Assembly: GCA_011050675.1 (NCBI GenBank)
Contig: DRFI01000004.1
Span: forward strand, 62,001 to 126,000
Length of the DNA stretch: 64,000 nt
Reading direction: 5' to 3'
Origin: Maribacter sp.
GTDB taxonomy: Bacteria > Bacteroidota > Bacteroidia > Flavobacteriales > Flavobacteriaceae
In this document: positions 55,277-64,000 of the stretch, piece after piece
How positions within the stretch are numbered: position 1 is the stretch's first letter
Layout: each line of letters opens with the position of its first letter
Made by a program: the position numbers and the translations under genes
Notes under the pieces: model-generated
The model's input: the letters and a program-made list of their open reading frames with translations, nothing else
Databases searched by the model: none
What the model was told of the DNA's origin: nothing

Positions 55277-55516
55277 TTACTTAATAACGAATCCTTTTGC
55301 TTTTGCTTCTTTCAAAACAGCAGATATTCCTTTTTTATTGATACTCTTTAAAGCTCTTGTAGAAACTTTAATAGTAATCCAACGGTCTTCTTCAGGAATG
55401 TAGAAACGCTTTTTAGATAGATTTACATCAAATCTTCTTCTCGTTTTATTAATTGAAAACGAAACATTGTTTCCAAACATCGCCTTCTTCCCCGTAATTT
55501 CACATACTTTTGACAT
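55277..55516 (-). CDS. rpmB: 50S ribosomal protein L28
   Basis: A 79-residue L28: MSKVCEITGKKAMFGNNVSF, RRRFDVNLSKKRFY, VSTRALKSINKKG. Only one of the zinc-binding Cys positions (in VCEITGK) is left. First gene of the rpmB-rpmG-DUF4295 operon, 69 bases downstream of cinA, and preceded by the best promoter in the window (55546-55573). Confidence 0.97.
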   Translation of the reverse strand: MSKVCEITGKKAMFGNNVSFSINKTRRRFDVNLSKKRFYIPEEDRWITIKVSTRALKSINKKGISAVLKEAKAKGFVIK

Positions 55517-55545
55517 CGTGCTGACTTTTTCTTTTAAACAGGGTG

Positions 55546-55573
55546 CAAATTTATATCTTTTTTATCGTTCCAA
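55546..55573 (-). promoter_or_regulatory. Promoter of the rpmB-rpmG-DUF4295 operon
   Basis: On the minus strand: TTG (55571-55573), 17-base spacer, TAAATTTG (55546-55553). Both elements fit the Bacteroidota sigma-A consensus exactly, and two further TTG triplets lie just upstream. Predicted initiation is about 55539, a leader of some 23 bases before the ATG. Confidence 0.7.
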
Positions 55574-55585
55574 CAACAATAAAGA

Positions 55586-56836
55586 TCACATTTTTAAAAT
55601 TTCTTTTTGAAGAAGCTCAAAAGCCTTATTTACAGACTTTTCCACAACACGCTCGCGTGTACTCCCCATTTGAAATTCTTGTACAAAATGTAACATTGCC
55701 CCTTCAATTGCAATAAACACAGTTCCTACTTCTGCATTTGAGTCCCCTTTTGTAGGTCCTGCATTACCAGTAGTAGCTATTGCAAAATCGGTTTTCATTA
55801 ACTCTCTTGCTCCTTTCGCCATAGCTGTTGCAACTTCTGCACTCACTACCGAATACTCCTCAATTAACTCTTTAGGCACCTTTAAAACATTAATTTTAGC
55901 TTCCGTAGCATAACTTACCACACTACCCTTAAAATAACTAGAGGCGCCAGGTATAGAAGTTATTTTTTCAGCTATTTTACCACCTGTGAAACTTTCGGCA
56001 GTAGACAAGGTTAAATTTTTACTTGTCAATAACTTAGCGACAATCTCTTCTAAGCTCTCATCATCTTCTAAACCGAATATTATATCGTTAATTAGTGGAT
56101 AAAGTTTTTCAGTCTCTGCCTCCATTGCAGATGCTAACTCATCATAATTAGGTCCTTTTCCAGATAATCGCAATCTTACCTTTCCTAAATTAGGCAGATA
56201 CGCCAATTTAATATTTGAAGGCAGTTCATCTTCCCAAGTTTCAATGCGTTTCGCTATAGCGCTTTCACCCATTCCATAAGTAACTATGGTTCTATGAATA
56301 ATATGAGGTCGCTTATAGTAAGCCGCTAATTTTGGGATTACAGATTCCGTCATTAAGTGCTTCATCTCAAATGGCACTCCTGGCATTGAAATGAAAGTTA
56401 CTTCATCTTGCCTAATCAACATACCGGGTGCGGTACCGTTTGCATTATGTAAGACCTCGGCCCTACTGGGCACCAAGGCTTGCATTCTATTTATATCTGA
56501 TATAGGTGTATTACTAATATATTTTGCAAATAACTCTTCTACGTGAGCTAGAACCTCTGCATTCTCAACAAGTTCATCATTAAAATATTCACACAACGTG
56601 TGTTTGGTAATATCGTCTTTTGTAGGACCAAGTCCGCCAGTTATCAATACAATATCCACACGCTCTGATGCTTCTTTAAAAGCATTTAATAAATGAATGC
56701 GTTCGTCTTGTATAGATGTTATCTGATACACAGAAACACCTATCTTATTAAGTTCTTTAGCTATAAATGCGGAATTGGTATCAATGACTTGACCAATGAG
56801 AATTTCATCGCCAATGGTAATTATTTCTGCAAGCAT
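55586..56836 (-). CDS. cinA: CinA-type competence/damage-inducible protein (nicotinamide-nucleotide amidase)
   Basis: A 416-residue two-domain protein. The N-terminal molybdopterin-binding-like domain (about 1-170) has [29 protein letters not shown] and [12 protein letters not shown]. The C-terminal amidase domain (about 260-410) has [31 protein letters not shown] and [11 protein letters not shown]. CinA recycles nicotinamide mononucleotide and is linked to DNA metabolism. It starts with a TAATG overlap to the Hpt gene and ends a five-gene operon. Confidence 0.94.
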   Translation of the reverse strand: MLAEIITIGDEILIGQVIDTNSAFIAKELNKIGVSVYQITSIQDERIHLLNAFKEASERVDIVLITGGLGPTKDDITKHTLCEYFNDELVENAEVLAHVEELFAKYISNTPISDINRMQALVPSRAEVLHNANGTAPGMLIRQDEVTFISMPGVPFEMKHLMTESVIPKLAAYYKRPHIIHRTIVTYGMGESAIAKRIETWEDELPSNIKLAYLPNLGKVRLRLSGKGPNYDELASAMEAETEKLYPLINDIIFGLEDDESLEEIVAKLLTSKNLTLSTAESFTGGKIAEKITSIPGASSYFKGSVVSYATEAKINVLKVPKELIEEYSVVSAEVATAMAKGARELMKTDFAIATTGNAGPTKGDSNAEVGTVFIAIEGAMLHFVQEFQMGSTRERVVEKSVNKAFELLQKEILKM

Positions 56837-57174
56837 TATAAATGAAAATCATTTTTTAATTCTGCTACAACCTGATTTATATCGGTTTTTAACATTGGAA
56901 ATTTCTCCTCTATCTCTGCCATATTCGCCTCTTGCTTACCCAAAGTTTCTAACTCTAAAGCAATAGCTCGTGTTTGCTCCATACCCAACAAGTCTACATT
57001 AGGCTTTATTTTATGGGCAAGTTTGTATACTTGATCATGGTCTTTTGCCAGTAGGGCTTTTTCTAAAGCTTCTAAATCTTCAGGCACTTCTTCCAAAAAA
57101 ACAGATATTACAGAATTTATAAAATCCTGATCCCCCTCTGCCATCTCGTTAATCTTATCCAGGTTATAAATCAT
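56836..57174 (-). CDS. Hpt (histidine phosphotransfer) domain protein
   Basis: A 112-residue single-domain Hpt. The phosphorylatable His is H54 in [14 protein letters not shown]; the four-helix bundle fits the length. It relays phosphate from hybrid kinases to response regulators. None is in this window apart from the orphan kinase at 10842, which lacks a receiver. Both junctions are TAATG (FAH stop with Hpt start, Hpt stop with CinA start), so it is translationally coupled to genes of unrelated function. This orphan Hpt position is recurrent in flavobacteria as I recall. Confidence 0.87.
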   Translation of the reverse strand: MIYNLDKINEMAEGDQDFINSVISVFLEEVPEDLEALEKALLAKDHDQVYKLAHKIKPNVDLLGMEQTRAIALELETLGKQEANMAEIEEKFPMLKTDINQVVAELKNDFHL

Positions 57175-57785
57175 TATTTAATTTTTAAGGTAAAAAGCTC
57201 TTTATCTTCCAAACTCCCCGAAAGATAGTCATTTGGACTTATTTTCCCAACACCGGCAGGAGTTCCGGTAAAAACAATATCTCCTTTTTTTAACATGAAA
57301 AAAGTTGAAACATAAGCTATAATTTCATCAATTTTCCAAAGCATTAAACTCGTATTTCCATCTTGGACGACCTCGCCATTTTTTAACAGCTTAAAATTAA
57401 GATCATCAATATTTTTAAAATCGGTTTTAGGAAGCCACTCCCCTATAACAGCTGCACCATCAAATCCCTTGGCTTTCTCCCAAGGTAATCCTTTTTCTTT
57501 CAATTTAGATTGTAAATCTCTTGCTGTAAAATCTATTCCAAGTCCAATTTCGTCATAATAAGTATGCGCAAATTCTTTACCAATGTGCTTACCTACTTTT
57601 TTTATTTTCACTAATACCTCAACTTCATAATGAATATCGTTTGAGAATTCTGGTATATAAAAATCTTGTTGCTTCGGTAACACTGAAGAATCTGGCTTTA
57701 TAAAAACTACCGGTTCTTCTGGTTTCTCGTTCTTAAGCTCATCGATATGTGCAGTATAATTTCTGCCAATACATATAATCTTCAT
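57174..57785 (-). CDS. Fumarylacetoacetate hydrolase (FAH) family protein
   Basis: A 203-residue FAH-fold hydrolase: MKIICIGRNYTAHIDELKNE, PVVFIKPDSSVL, IHYEVEVLVKI (metal-binding Glu pair), GLGIDFTARDLQSKLKEKGLPWEKAKGFDGAAVIGEW, and the C-terminal GDIVFTGTPAGVG. Related enzymes are acylpyruvases, oxaloacetate decarboxylases or 2-hydroxyhepta-2,4-diene-1,7-dioate isomerases. Metal ligands are intact. Its substrate is not predictable. It lies seven bases after the upstream carboxypeptidase-regulatory-domain gene. Confidence 0.9.
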   Translation of the reverse strand: MKIICIGRNYTAHIDELKNEKPEEPVVFIKPDSSVLPKQQDFYIPEFSNDIHYEVEVLVKIKKVGKHIGKEFAHTYYDEIGLGIDFTARDLQSKLKEKGLPWEKAKGFDGAAVIGEWLPKTDFKNIDDLNFKLLKNGEVVQDGNTSLMLWKIDEIIAYVSTFFMLKKGDIVFTGTPAGVGKISPNDYLSGSLEDKELFTLKIK

Positions 57786-57792
57786 ATTAATT

Positions 57793-58704
57793 TTATCTTT
57801 TCTTAGACATTTTCAAACTTATGGCAGGTATCAAATTCTCGTTATTTCCCGGTGCCTTTATAGAAAAATCACTCCATTCGCCCATACCATAAACCATCGT
57901 TTTAAACTTTTGGTTTTTTTGATAAACCGCAGCAAAGGTCGGTGCAAACCTATCTTCTATAACTTTCTTATTGGTAATCGCATGCTTATAGGTATTCGTA
58001 TACCAATTATAAGGAAGAAACAACCACTCTAAGCCTACATATATACCTTCTTCTGGAATTCTTATACCCATACTAGATAAGTCAATTGACACAAAATCTT
58101 CTGTCTTAGAACTCTCTAAAATAATGCTCTTGCGAATTAAATCGTGATTTGGCTTACGAGTCTTTTTGTCCACATCATATAAGCGAAGTCTAAATTTTGA
58201 TGATTCTCTTTTGAATTTGCCATTTTGTTGCACATAGATGGTAATTCTCTCCAGATACTTTTTTGCCGCCCCAATATTAGGGAAGTACAAAGCCAATACC
58301 CAAGGGGTTTCTGCAGATGAAAATCCACTTTTAATACTGTAAGAACTAATTGGATTTAATACTTGCGAATCTCCTAAACTATGAGAAACTACAACTTCTT
58401 CAAGCTCAAAAGACCCTTCTTTTAAGTATATCTTTTTATTTTCAGAAATAACCTTTGCAGGCATTATTGTGTCTTTAAAACCTAATGCCGAAATATGAAC
58501 GTCTCGTTCTAAATATGATTCTGGAACATCGATATAAAAATAACCTTTCTCATCACTAGAAGTTCCTTTAAGAGTTTTTAGAAAACTAATGTTCGCATAC
58601 GGTACAGATTTTGACTTTTCATCGAACACGTGCCCTTCAACCAAAACTTCTTGAGCATGCCCTACACCCACTATCAAAAAAAATATTACTAAAAAAATGC
58701 GCAT
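57793..58704 (-). CDS. Secreted carboxypeptidase-regulatory-like domain protein
   Basis: A 303-residue protein with signal peptide MRIFLVIFFLIVGVGHAQ, an N-terminal CarboxypepD_reg-like domain (about 22-105: VLVEGHVFDEKSKSVPYANIS, GTSSDEKGYFYIDVPE) and a beta-rich C-terminal half of unknown fold (about 120-295). The first domain is the one that also precedes TonB-dependent receptors, but no barrel follows. It sits three bases before the FAH gene, three after the exonuclease gene. Function unknown; probably outer-membrane or periplasmic. Confidence 0.82.
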   Translation of the reverse strand: MRIFLVIFFLIVGVGHAQEVLVEGHVFDEKSKSVPYANISFLKTLKGTSSDEKGYFYIDVPESYLERDVHISALGFKDTIMPAKVISENKKIYLKEGSFELEEVVVSHSLGDSQVLNPISSYSIKSGFSSAETPWVLALYFPNIGAAKKYLERITIYVQQNGKFKRESSKFRLRLYDVDKKTRKPNHDLIRKSIILESSKTEDFVSIDLSSMGIRIPEEGIYVGLEWLFLPYNWYTNTYKHAITNKKVIEDRFAPTFAAVYQKNQKFKTMVYGMGEWSDFSIKAPGNNENLIPAISLKMSKKR

Positions 58705-58707
58705 TAA

Positions 58708-59484
58708 TTAACCTAGTTTATTATTGAGTTTACTCAATTTAATTTGAGTAAGAATCTTTTTAGTGTATAATGGAAAATCGGCATTAAGCATCCAACCAAA
58801 ATAGCCTGGTTCTTTTTCCAAAACTGCATGTACCTTTTTCCCTTTATGCTTACCAAATGAAAATACCTCTTCACCTTCTTCATCCATCGCAATAAAACCT
58901 GCAAAATCGACAGATTGTTTTCTTCTAGAAAATTCAGATAGTTTTTTGATATTATTTTCTAAATCTGGGTACCTATCCAACTGCGAAAGCAACACTTCGT
59001 AAGTCGCATTTGTATCTGCCGCTGCACTATGTGCATTGGTAAGATCTTTATCACAATAAAACTTATATGCGGCTTCTAGCGTCCGTTTTTCCATCTTATG
59101 AAAAATGGTCTGGACATCTACAGATACCGTATTCTTCATATCAAAATCAATATCGGCACGTAGCAATTCTTCTGCCAATAAAGGGATATCGAATCGGTCT
59201 GAATTAAACCCTCCTAAATCACTATCCTTTACAATCTTATAAATCTCTTTAGCAAGCTCCTTGAATGTTGGTTCGTTCGCCACCTTTTCATTGGTAATAC
59301 CATGCACTGCAATTACCTCATCTGGTATTACCATTTCAGGATTAACAAGCCATGTTTTACTTTCTTTATTTCCATTAGGATATACCTTAAGTATTGCTAT
59401 TTCTACAATACGATCCTTTGCAACATTGATGCCAGTTGTTTCTAAATCAAAGAAGCAAATAGGTCTGGTAAGCTTTAATTCCAT
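58708..59484 (-). CDS. DEDDh 3'-5' exonuclease with C-terminal DUF3820-like module
   Basis: A 258-residue DnaQ-like exonuclease. Exo I is FFDLETTGINVAKDRIVEIAIL (Asp, Glu), Exo II GGFNSDRFDIPLL (Asp) and Exo III HSAAADTNATYEVL (His, Asp), all intact. After about residue 200 comes FSFGKHKGKKVHAV with a Trp and FPLYTKK, matching the stand-alone DUF3820 protein at 28953-29186. It may process DNA ends or RNA; the partner polymerase is not shown. First gene of the operon; a promoter-like TTG-N20-TATCTTTG precedes it. Confidence 0.9.
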   Translation of the reverse strand: MELKLTRPICFFDLETTGINVAKDRIVEIAILKVYPNGNKESKTWLVNPEMVIPDEVIAVHGITNEKVANEPTFKELAKEIYKIVKDSDLGGFNSDRFDIPLLAEELLRADIDFDMKNTVSVDVQTIFHKMEKRTLEAAYKFYCDKDLTNAHSAAADTNATYEVLLSQLDRYPDLENNIKKLSEFSRRKQSVDFAGFIAMDEEGEEVFSFGKHKGKKVHAVLEKEPGYFGWMLNADFPLYTKKILTQIKLSKLNNKLG

Positions 59485-59501
59485 ACGTGTTCTACTTTTA
59501 A

Positions 59502-59532
59502 CAAAGATACCTTTTCGTTTTTTAGACGCACA
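59502..59532 (-). promoter_or_regulatory. Promoter of the exonuclease-to-cinA operon
   Basis: Minus-strand TTG (59530-59532), 20-base spacer, TATCTTTG (59502-59509). It predicts a leader of about ten bases before the ATG at 59484. Confidence 0.55.
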
Positions 59533-59654
59533 AAGTTACCTCTGTTTAATTTATTCCAAGAAGAGAAATCTGAAAAACTATAGCATAAATCAATTGTTAG
59601 AACAAAACTAGTCATACTTAAACAACTGTAAATGAAAATACAACCAAAAAAATA

Positions 59655-59682
59655 CCCCATTAATACTTTAAGCATTATGGGG
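59655..59682 (-). terminator. Terminator downstream of the E2 gene
   Basis: CCCCAT and TAAT elements (59655-59664) pair with ATTATGGGG (59674-59682), one bulge. On the minus strand the stem is followed by TATTTTTTTGG, a good T run. It lies 25 bases past the E2 stop. Confidence 0.72.
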
Positions 59683-59707
59683 CATCTGATTATTTTAAAT
59701 TTTAGAA

Positions 59708-61084
59708 TTACACCTCTCGGTTAACATCCCATCCTTCTAGGTAGTCTGCAACAGCTTTCGCGAACATACTACCCAAAGCACCGTTTACCACTCTGTGATC
59801 ATAACTATGAGATAAATACATTTTGCTACGAATAGCTATTACATCTCCTTCAGATGTTTCTATAACAGAAGGAATTTTACGTATTGCACCTAAAGCCAAA
59901 ATACCTACTTGCGGTTGATTGATAATAGGAGTACCAAAGACACTACCAAATGTACCAACATTGGTTACAGTATATGTTCCCCCTTGAACCTCGTCTGGTT
60001 TTAATGCATTATTTCTAGAACGGTCTGCCAAATCGTTTACCACCTTAGCTATACCCATCAAGTTCAATTGATCTGCATTCTTAATTACAGGAACAATAAG
60101 ATTACCGTCTGGCAATGCAGCTGCCATACCTATATTGATATTTTTCTTCTTAACAACAGTATCACCATCTAAAGAAATATTCATCATAGGATATTTCTTT
60201 AATGCTTTAGCTACGGCTTCCATAAAGATTGGTGTGAAGGTAAATTTCTCTCCTTCTCTCTTAAAGAACCCATCTTTAATTTTATTACGCCAAGTAACAA
60301 TATTAGTAACATCAACCTCTATAAAACTCTGTACATGAGCTGAAGTAGAAACACTATCTGTCATATGCTTGGCAATCAACTTGCCCATTCTTGTCATTGG
60401 TATAACCTCGTCTCCACGAGAAACCTGCATTTTAGGTTTTTCAGTAACCGCTGTATTCGTTGCTACCTCTTTTTCTTGCGAAACTGTATTTGAGCTTACT
60501 ACTTTTTGTGTCGCCTCTACCGTTTTAGCTGCAACTTCTTTGACAACAGGCTTACTAACTCCGTTTTTTACATAACTTAAGATATCATCTTTAGTTACTC
60601 TTCCATCCTTTCCTGTACCAGCAATTTGATCTAGAACCTCAAAAGAAATACCTTCTTCTTTGGCTATATTTTTAACTAAAGGAGAATAGAATCTGTCTGA
60701 ACTTCCATTTACATGAACTGAAGATGTTTCTGCTTTCGCATGTACTACAGCAGATTCTGCTGCAGAAATCATTTCCTCTTGTACAGGTTCTTCTTCTACA
60801 ACATCATTTCCTGTATTTGAAATTTCACTAACATCAACATCATCACCAACCTGTATAATTGCCACAGTTTGACCTACTTTGACAACATCATCAACATTAT
60901 AACATTTCTCTAAAAGAATACCGTCGACCTCACTTGGCACTTCACTATCAACCTTATCTGTAGCAATTTCAAAAATGGCTTCGTCCATCTCAATTGTATC
61001 ACCTACCTCTTTCAACCATGACGTTAATGTTGCTTCTGCAACACTCTCTCCCATACGTGGTAGTTTTAATTCAAATTTTGACAT
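59708..61084 (-). CDS. 2-oxo acid dehydrogenase E2 component (dihydrolipoamide acyltransferase)
   Basis: A 458-residue E2: lipoyl domain with K44 in EIATDKVDSEVPS, acidic/Ala linker (to about 125), peripheral-subunit-binding domain (about 133-168: YSPLVKNIAKEEGI, GRVTKDDILSYV), a second linker, and the acyltransferase domain with the active-site motif SYDHRVVNGALG. It forms the core of a pyruvate, branched-chain or 2-oxoglutarate dehydrogenase complex; the branched-chain type is most likely from the motif, but unproven. No E1 or E3 genes lie nearby. It is flanked by recR and the exonuclease operon. A TATTTTTG element (61122-61129) is upstream. Confidence 0.93.
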   Translation of the reverse strand: MSKFELKLPRMGESVAEATLTSWLKEVGDTIEMDEAIFEIATDKVDSEVPSEVDGILLEKCYNVDDVVKVGQTVAIIQVGDDVDVSEISNTGNDVVEEEPVQEEMISAAESAVVHAKAETSSVHVNGSSDRFYSPLVKNIAKEEGISFEVLDQIAGTGKDGRVTKDDILSYVKNGVSKPVVKEVAAKTVEATQKVVSSNTVSQEKEVATNTAVTEKPKMQVSRGDEVIPMTRMGKLIAKHMTDSVSTSAHVQSFIEVDVTNIVTWRNKIKDGFFKREGEKFTFTPIFMEAVAKALKKYPMMNISLDGDTVVKKKNINIGMAAALPDGNLIVPVIKNADQLNLMGIAKVVNDLADRSRNNALKPDEVQGGTYTVTNVGTFGSVFGTPIINQPQVGILALGAIRKIPSVIETSEGDVIAIRSKMYLSHSYDHRVVNGALGSMFAKAVADYLEGWDVNREV

Positions 61085-61121
61085 ATCGATAATTTAAAGC
61101 TTGTTTTGTTTATATTTTTTG

Positions 61122-61129
61122 CAAAAATA
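61122..61129 (-). promoter_or_regulatory. Candidate -7 element for the E2 gene
   Basis: Minus-strand TATTTTTG, an exact TAnnTTTG match, 38 bases before the ATG; no TTG at the usual spacing. It implies a start separate from recR. Confidence 0.4.
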
Positions 61130-61174
61130 ATAAAATAAATACCTTTTTATTGATATTTACTTTAAATACAATAA

Positions 61175-61795
61175 CTAATCTTGACGTAATGAACCTTCAA
61201 ACGGTACTCTATTCAAAATACTTCTTCCTAAAGTGACTTCATCGGCGTATTCAAGTTCATCGCCTACCGCTATACCTCGTGCAATTGTAGAAGTTTTAAC
61301 CTCTAACCCTTCTATCTGTCTGTAGATATAAAAATTCGTGGTATCTCCCTCCATAGTAGAACTCAACGCAAAAATTAATTCCTTTATTACGCCTTTTCTC
61401 ACTTTATCTACTAACGTTCCAATTTTCAAATTTTGAGGACCAATACCTTCCATAGGAGATATTTTACCTCCAAGCACATGGTACTTACCCCTAAATTGTT
61501 CTGTATTTTCTATAGCCATTACATCTCTAATATCTTCAACAACGCAAACCAATGCATCATCTCTTTTAGGGTTTGCACATATTTCACACATAGTTGTATC
61601 GGAAATATTATGACAATTTTGACAAAATTGAATTTTGCCCCGTAAATTAACTAATGATGTAGAAAGGTTTTCTGTACGCTGTTCTGGTTGCTTCAACAAA
61701 TGAAGCACCAAACGTAAAGCCGTACGTTTGCCAATACCTGGCAATTGCGAGACTTCGTACACTGCGTTTTCTAATAATTTAGATGAAAAATCCAT
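61175..61795 (-). CDS. recR: Recombination mediator RecR
   Basis: A 206-residue RecR: HhH element [18 protein letters not shown], the four-Cys zinc motif ([16 protein letters not shown]), a Toprim domain with [14 protein letters not shown] and the Walker-B-like [11 protein letters not shown]. It acts with RecO and RecF to load RecA at gaps. Full length, all motifs intact. The 155-base gap upstream (61796-61950) shows no gene. Confidence 0.96.
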   Translation of the reverse strand: MDFSSKLLENAVYEVSQLPGIGKRTALRLVLHLLKQPEQRTENLSTSLVNLRGKIQFCQNCHNISDTTMCEICANPKRDDALVCVVEDIRDVMAIENTEQFRGKYHVLGGKISPMEGIGPQNLKIGTLVDKVRKGVIKELIFALSSTMEGDTTNFYIYRQIEGLEVKTSTIARGIAVGDELEYADEVTLGRSILNRVPFEGSLRQD

Positions 61796-61950
61796 AGCTT
61801 TTATTCGGTATAAATTTACAACTAAACTTGAAAATCATACCCCACCATTTTCACAAAATTATTTAACATTTAAAAAGTTTAGAAAATAAAAATATTGAAC
61901 ACGAACAAACAACGCTAAGAACTGTATTCCAAAATCTAAAATTCTATTAA

Positions 61951-63261
61951 TTATTTATCATGACCAGCTTCAATAATTGTAAGTAATAATGCTAATTTAA
62001 TAGCCTCGGCCCCATTTTCATTAACCCACCATTCATGAAGAGAATGTGCGCCTCCGCCAACACCACCTCTTCCAATTGTTATTGCAGGGACACCTATGGA
62101 AATAGGAATATTACCATTTGTAGAACCTCTAGTTAGGCTTGGCTCATATCCAAACAATTTAGTAGCGCTTATAGCTCGCTGTACTAACGGGGTATCTAAC
62201 GAAAGTTCTCCAGACGGTCTATCCCCAATCTTTATTAACTCTAATGAAATTTTATCATCAATACCTGTGTTATTATACTCCTCTAAAGCTGTTTGCATTG
62301 ACTGTTTAAAAATAGCTTCTACCTCTTTTAATCTACCACTATCAACAGATCGCATATCCACTTCCATCCAAGATTCAAAAGGTATCGAATTTACAGAAGT
62401 GCCACCTCCTATTCTACCTATATTAAAACTTGTTTTAGCACCTTCATCGGTAAAAGCTTTTGCATTCTCCGTAAATTCTTTAATTGCAAAACCAAGCGCA
62501 TGATGAGGATTTGCCAACCCGAAAGCTCCCCATGAATGACCTCCTTTTCCCGTAAACAAAGCTTTATATCTAACCGAACCTAATCCTGCATTATTAACCC
62601 TGCCAATAGCGCCGCCATCAATTGAAATCCAAGAGTCTATTTTTGTTGCACCTTTATTAAATAAATGTTTAACGCCTCTTAAATCTCCTATACCTTCTTC
62701 ACCAACCGTACCAACAAACCAAACATCTGCTTTAGTTTTTATATCAGTTTTTTTCATTGCCTTAAAAATAGCTATCAACATAGAGAGTCCTCTTGTATCA
62801 TCACCAACGCCTGGTGCAAATAGGGTATCTCCTTTTTTTACCACTTTTACATCTGTGCCTTCTGGAAAAACCGTATCTAAATGTGCATCCAAAACAACTA
62901 CCTTACCTCCTTCTGTTCCTTTTCTAATTCCAATAACATTACCAACCTCATCTATAGACACGCTTTCCAAACCTGCTTCAATAAACATATTTTTAAATGC
63001 CTCTGCTCTTTTAGCTTCCATGAATGGTGGGGCCGGAATTTCGGTCAACTGAATTAAATCCTTCTCCGTTTCATTTTCAATTGCATCTATAAATTCAAAA
63101 GCACTTGTAATACTCTTATCTTTAAGCAGCTTCCCAACCTCCTTGTTTATCTTCTTATCCGTAATTAGACTTTCCTGACCAATCAATACATTACCCATTA
63201 ATAAACTGATTACCATTAAATGAAGTAAAGCCCTATTCTTTAAAAGAAATTCTCGTCGCAT
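61951..63261 (-). CDS. Secreted M20 family metallopeptidase
   Basis: A 436-residue protein with N-terminal signal (RALLHLMVISLLMGNVLIGQ). M20 zinc ligands are visible: VLDAHLDTVFPEG (His, catalytic Asp), GVGDDTRGLS (bridging Asp), VGTVGEEGIGDLRG (catalytic Glu and Glu ligand) and a final HSLHEWW (His). A lid/dimerisation domain lies at about 225-340 (GKGGHSWGAFGLANPHHAL). The family hydrolyses peptides or N-acyl amino acids. It sits between recR and the symporter; its 173-base upstream gap holds no gene. Confidence 0.91.
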   Translation of the reverse strand: MRREFLLKNRALLHLMVISLLMGNVLIGQESLITDKKINKEVGKLLKDKSITSAFEFIDAIENETEKDLIQLTEIPAPPFMEAKRAEAFKNMFIEAGLESVSIDEVGNVIGIRKGTEGGKVVVLDAHLDTVFPEGTDVKVVKKGDTLFAPGVGDDTRGLSMLIAIFKAMKKTDIKTKADVWFVGTVGEEGIGDLRGVKHLFNKGATKIDSWISIDGGAIGRVNNAGLGSVRYKALFTGKGGHSWGAFGLANPHHALGFAIKEFTENAKAFTDEGAKTSFNIGRIGGGTSVNSIPFESWMEVDMRSVDSGRLKEVEAIFKQSMQTALEEYNNTGIDDKISLELIKIGDRPSGELSLDTPLVQRAISATKLFGYEPSLTRGSTNGNIPISIGVPAITIGRGGVGGGAHSLHEWWVNENGAEAIKLALLLTIIEAGHDK

Positions 63262-63412
63262 GATTATTTTTATTTAGAATTTAATACTTGAAAAGGTATC
63301 AAAATTTAATGGGTAAAGAAATGTTCAATTCGTTTTTTACATACTAATTGAACATTTCTCAATTTATACTCTAAGATTTTAAGTTATCGCTCTACCTCCT
63401 GTAACTTTTTGT

Positions 63413-63427
63413 AATTTGCCGCAAATT
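63413..63427. repeat. 15-base palindrome before the symporter gene
   Basis: AATTTGC-C-GCAAATT, perfect 7-bp arms with one central base, seven bases before the ATG at 63435. It might be an operator or a small hairpin that shields initiation; chance is possible. Confidence 0.3.
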
Positions 63428-63434
63428 TTACAAC

Positions 63435-64000
63435 ATGAACGCCTCTCATATTTTACTATTAATTTCAGGTTACTTTGTTTTGCTTTTAATTATCTCCTAT
63501 TTCACTGGCAAAAACGATTCTAACGAAGATTTTTTTAAGGCAGGAAAACAATCTCCGTGGTACTTGGTTGCATTTGGTATGGTGGGCGCATCTTTATCTG
63601 GCGTAACATTTATATCTGTTCCTGGCTGGGTAGAAGCATCTGAGTTTAGCTATATGCAAGTAGTTTTCGGATATTTCTTAGGGTATATGGTAACTGCTTT
63701 TGTTCTGCTGCCGATTTATTATAAACAAAATGTAACTTCCATATATGAGTATTTAGATGACCGATTTGGCTTTGTCAGTTATAAAGTTGGAGCAATCTCC
63801 TTTTTTATATCAAGAGTTCTCGGTGCAGCTTTTAGATTATTTTTAGTAGCTATTGTTCTTCAACAATTTGTATTCGACGCATGGAACGTTCCTTTTGAAA
63901 TCACCGTTATTCTTTCTATACTACTAATATGGATATATACTTTTAGAGGAGGAATAAAAACCATTGTATGGACAGATACACTACAAACACTATTTATGCT
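63435..64000 (+). CDS. Sodium:solute symporter (SSS family), 3' part cut by window edge
   Basis: The first 188 residues of an SSS transporter. Helix 1 starts [21 protein letters not shown], then the family block [34 protein letters not shown] (the SxxxS/GxTF sodium-site element), and further helices to [18 protein letters not shown]. The start ATG is 63435. Substrate cannot be read from this part; sialic acid, sugars and small acids are possible. Similar symporters often neighbour recR in flavobacteria; here an M20 peptidase lies between. Confidence 0.9.
   Translation, partial: MNASHILLLISGYFVLLLIISYFTGKNDSNEDFFKAGKQSPWYLVAFGMVGASLSGVTFISVPGWVEASEFSYMQVVFGYFLGYMVTAFVLLPIYYKQNVTSIYEYLDDRFGFVSYKVGAISFFISRVLGAAFRLFLVAIVLQQFVFDAWNVPFEITVILSILLIWIYTFRGGIKTIVWTDTLQTLFM

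Noticed and set aside
62096..62503. Open plus-strand frame of 135 codons inside the M20 peptidase gene
   Set aside because: It is antisense to conserved peptidase motifs and shows no family pattern of its own.

Overview
The window is AT-rich chromosomal DNA of a member of the Bacteroidota, most likely a marine Flavobacteriaceae of the Maribacter/Zobellia/Arenibacter kind. The evidence is the protein families (bacillithiol enzyme BshC, the small ribosome-linked DUF4295 protein beside rpmB-rpmG, secreted DUF2911, DUF1080 and DUF922 proteins, SPII lipoproteins with S/A-S-C lipoboxes), near-absence of Shine-Dalgarno sequences, frequent TTG starts, and promoter-like TTG / TAnnTTTG elements. I see no rRNA, tRNA, CRISPR array, complete insertion sequence or prophage.

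Layout. 1-9.7 kb: an acyltransferase (cut by the window edge), a CoA-type NUDIX hydrolase, a lipoprotein prolyl isomerase whose start codon overlaps that of the divergent NUDIX gene, a TRIC-type channel, then a conserved but uncharacterised envelope cluster (RDD divergent from SpoIIM-like, polytopic membrane protein, DUF4129, DUF4350, MoxR ATPase, DUF58). 9.9-15.8 kb: pirin, an orphan histidine kinase, an exported Gfo/Idh/MocA oxidoreductase, an M28 peptidase and a DUF2007 protein. 15.8-20.4 kb: an exported DUF1080 (3-keto-glycoside hydrolase family) protein divergent from a very large lipoprotein with a beta-propeller-like domain, HEAT repeats and one c-type heme site. With the Tat-exported TIM-barrel protein at 29.2 kb these could form an extracytoplasmic oxidative glycoside-cleavage route. 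20.4-35.6 kb: nitronate monooxygenase, mnmA, a four-domain fasciclin lipoprotein, a decayed coding remnant, yidC, pyrG, DUF3820, the TIM-barrel protein, a DUF922 protease, OsmC, a LysM/periplasmic-binding fusion, guaA and a SIMPL protein.

35.6-48.5 kb: a flavin-binding PNPOx-like protein, a GT39-type glycosyltransferase pseudogene with three lesions, bshC, an M14 carboxypeptidase, DUF4177, the DUF2339-DUF3999 pair, LpxR and rimO. 48.6-53.8 kb: a serine hydrolase, a nitroreductase, a metallophosphoesterase broken by one in-frame TGA, an amidase and a DUF2911 protein; this block sits between ftsY and rimO. 53.8-64 kb: ftsY, DUF4295-rpmG-rpmB with the clearest promoter of the window, a tightly coupled five-gene operon (exonuclease, carboxypeptidase-regulatory-domain protein, FAH-family hydrolase, lone Hpt, CinA), a 2-oxoacid dehydrogenase E2, recR, an M20 peptidase and a sodium:solute symporter cut by the window end.

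Most of the window is ordinary housekeeping and envelope biology. The items most worth a second look are the two pseudogenes and the decayed remnant, the possible periplasmic 3-keto-glycoside pathway, the MoxR-DUF58 envelope cluster, and the zero-gap divergent start at 968-971. I found no clearly new defence or mobile system. Functions are inferred from motifs read by eye; no database search was run.
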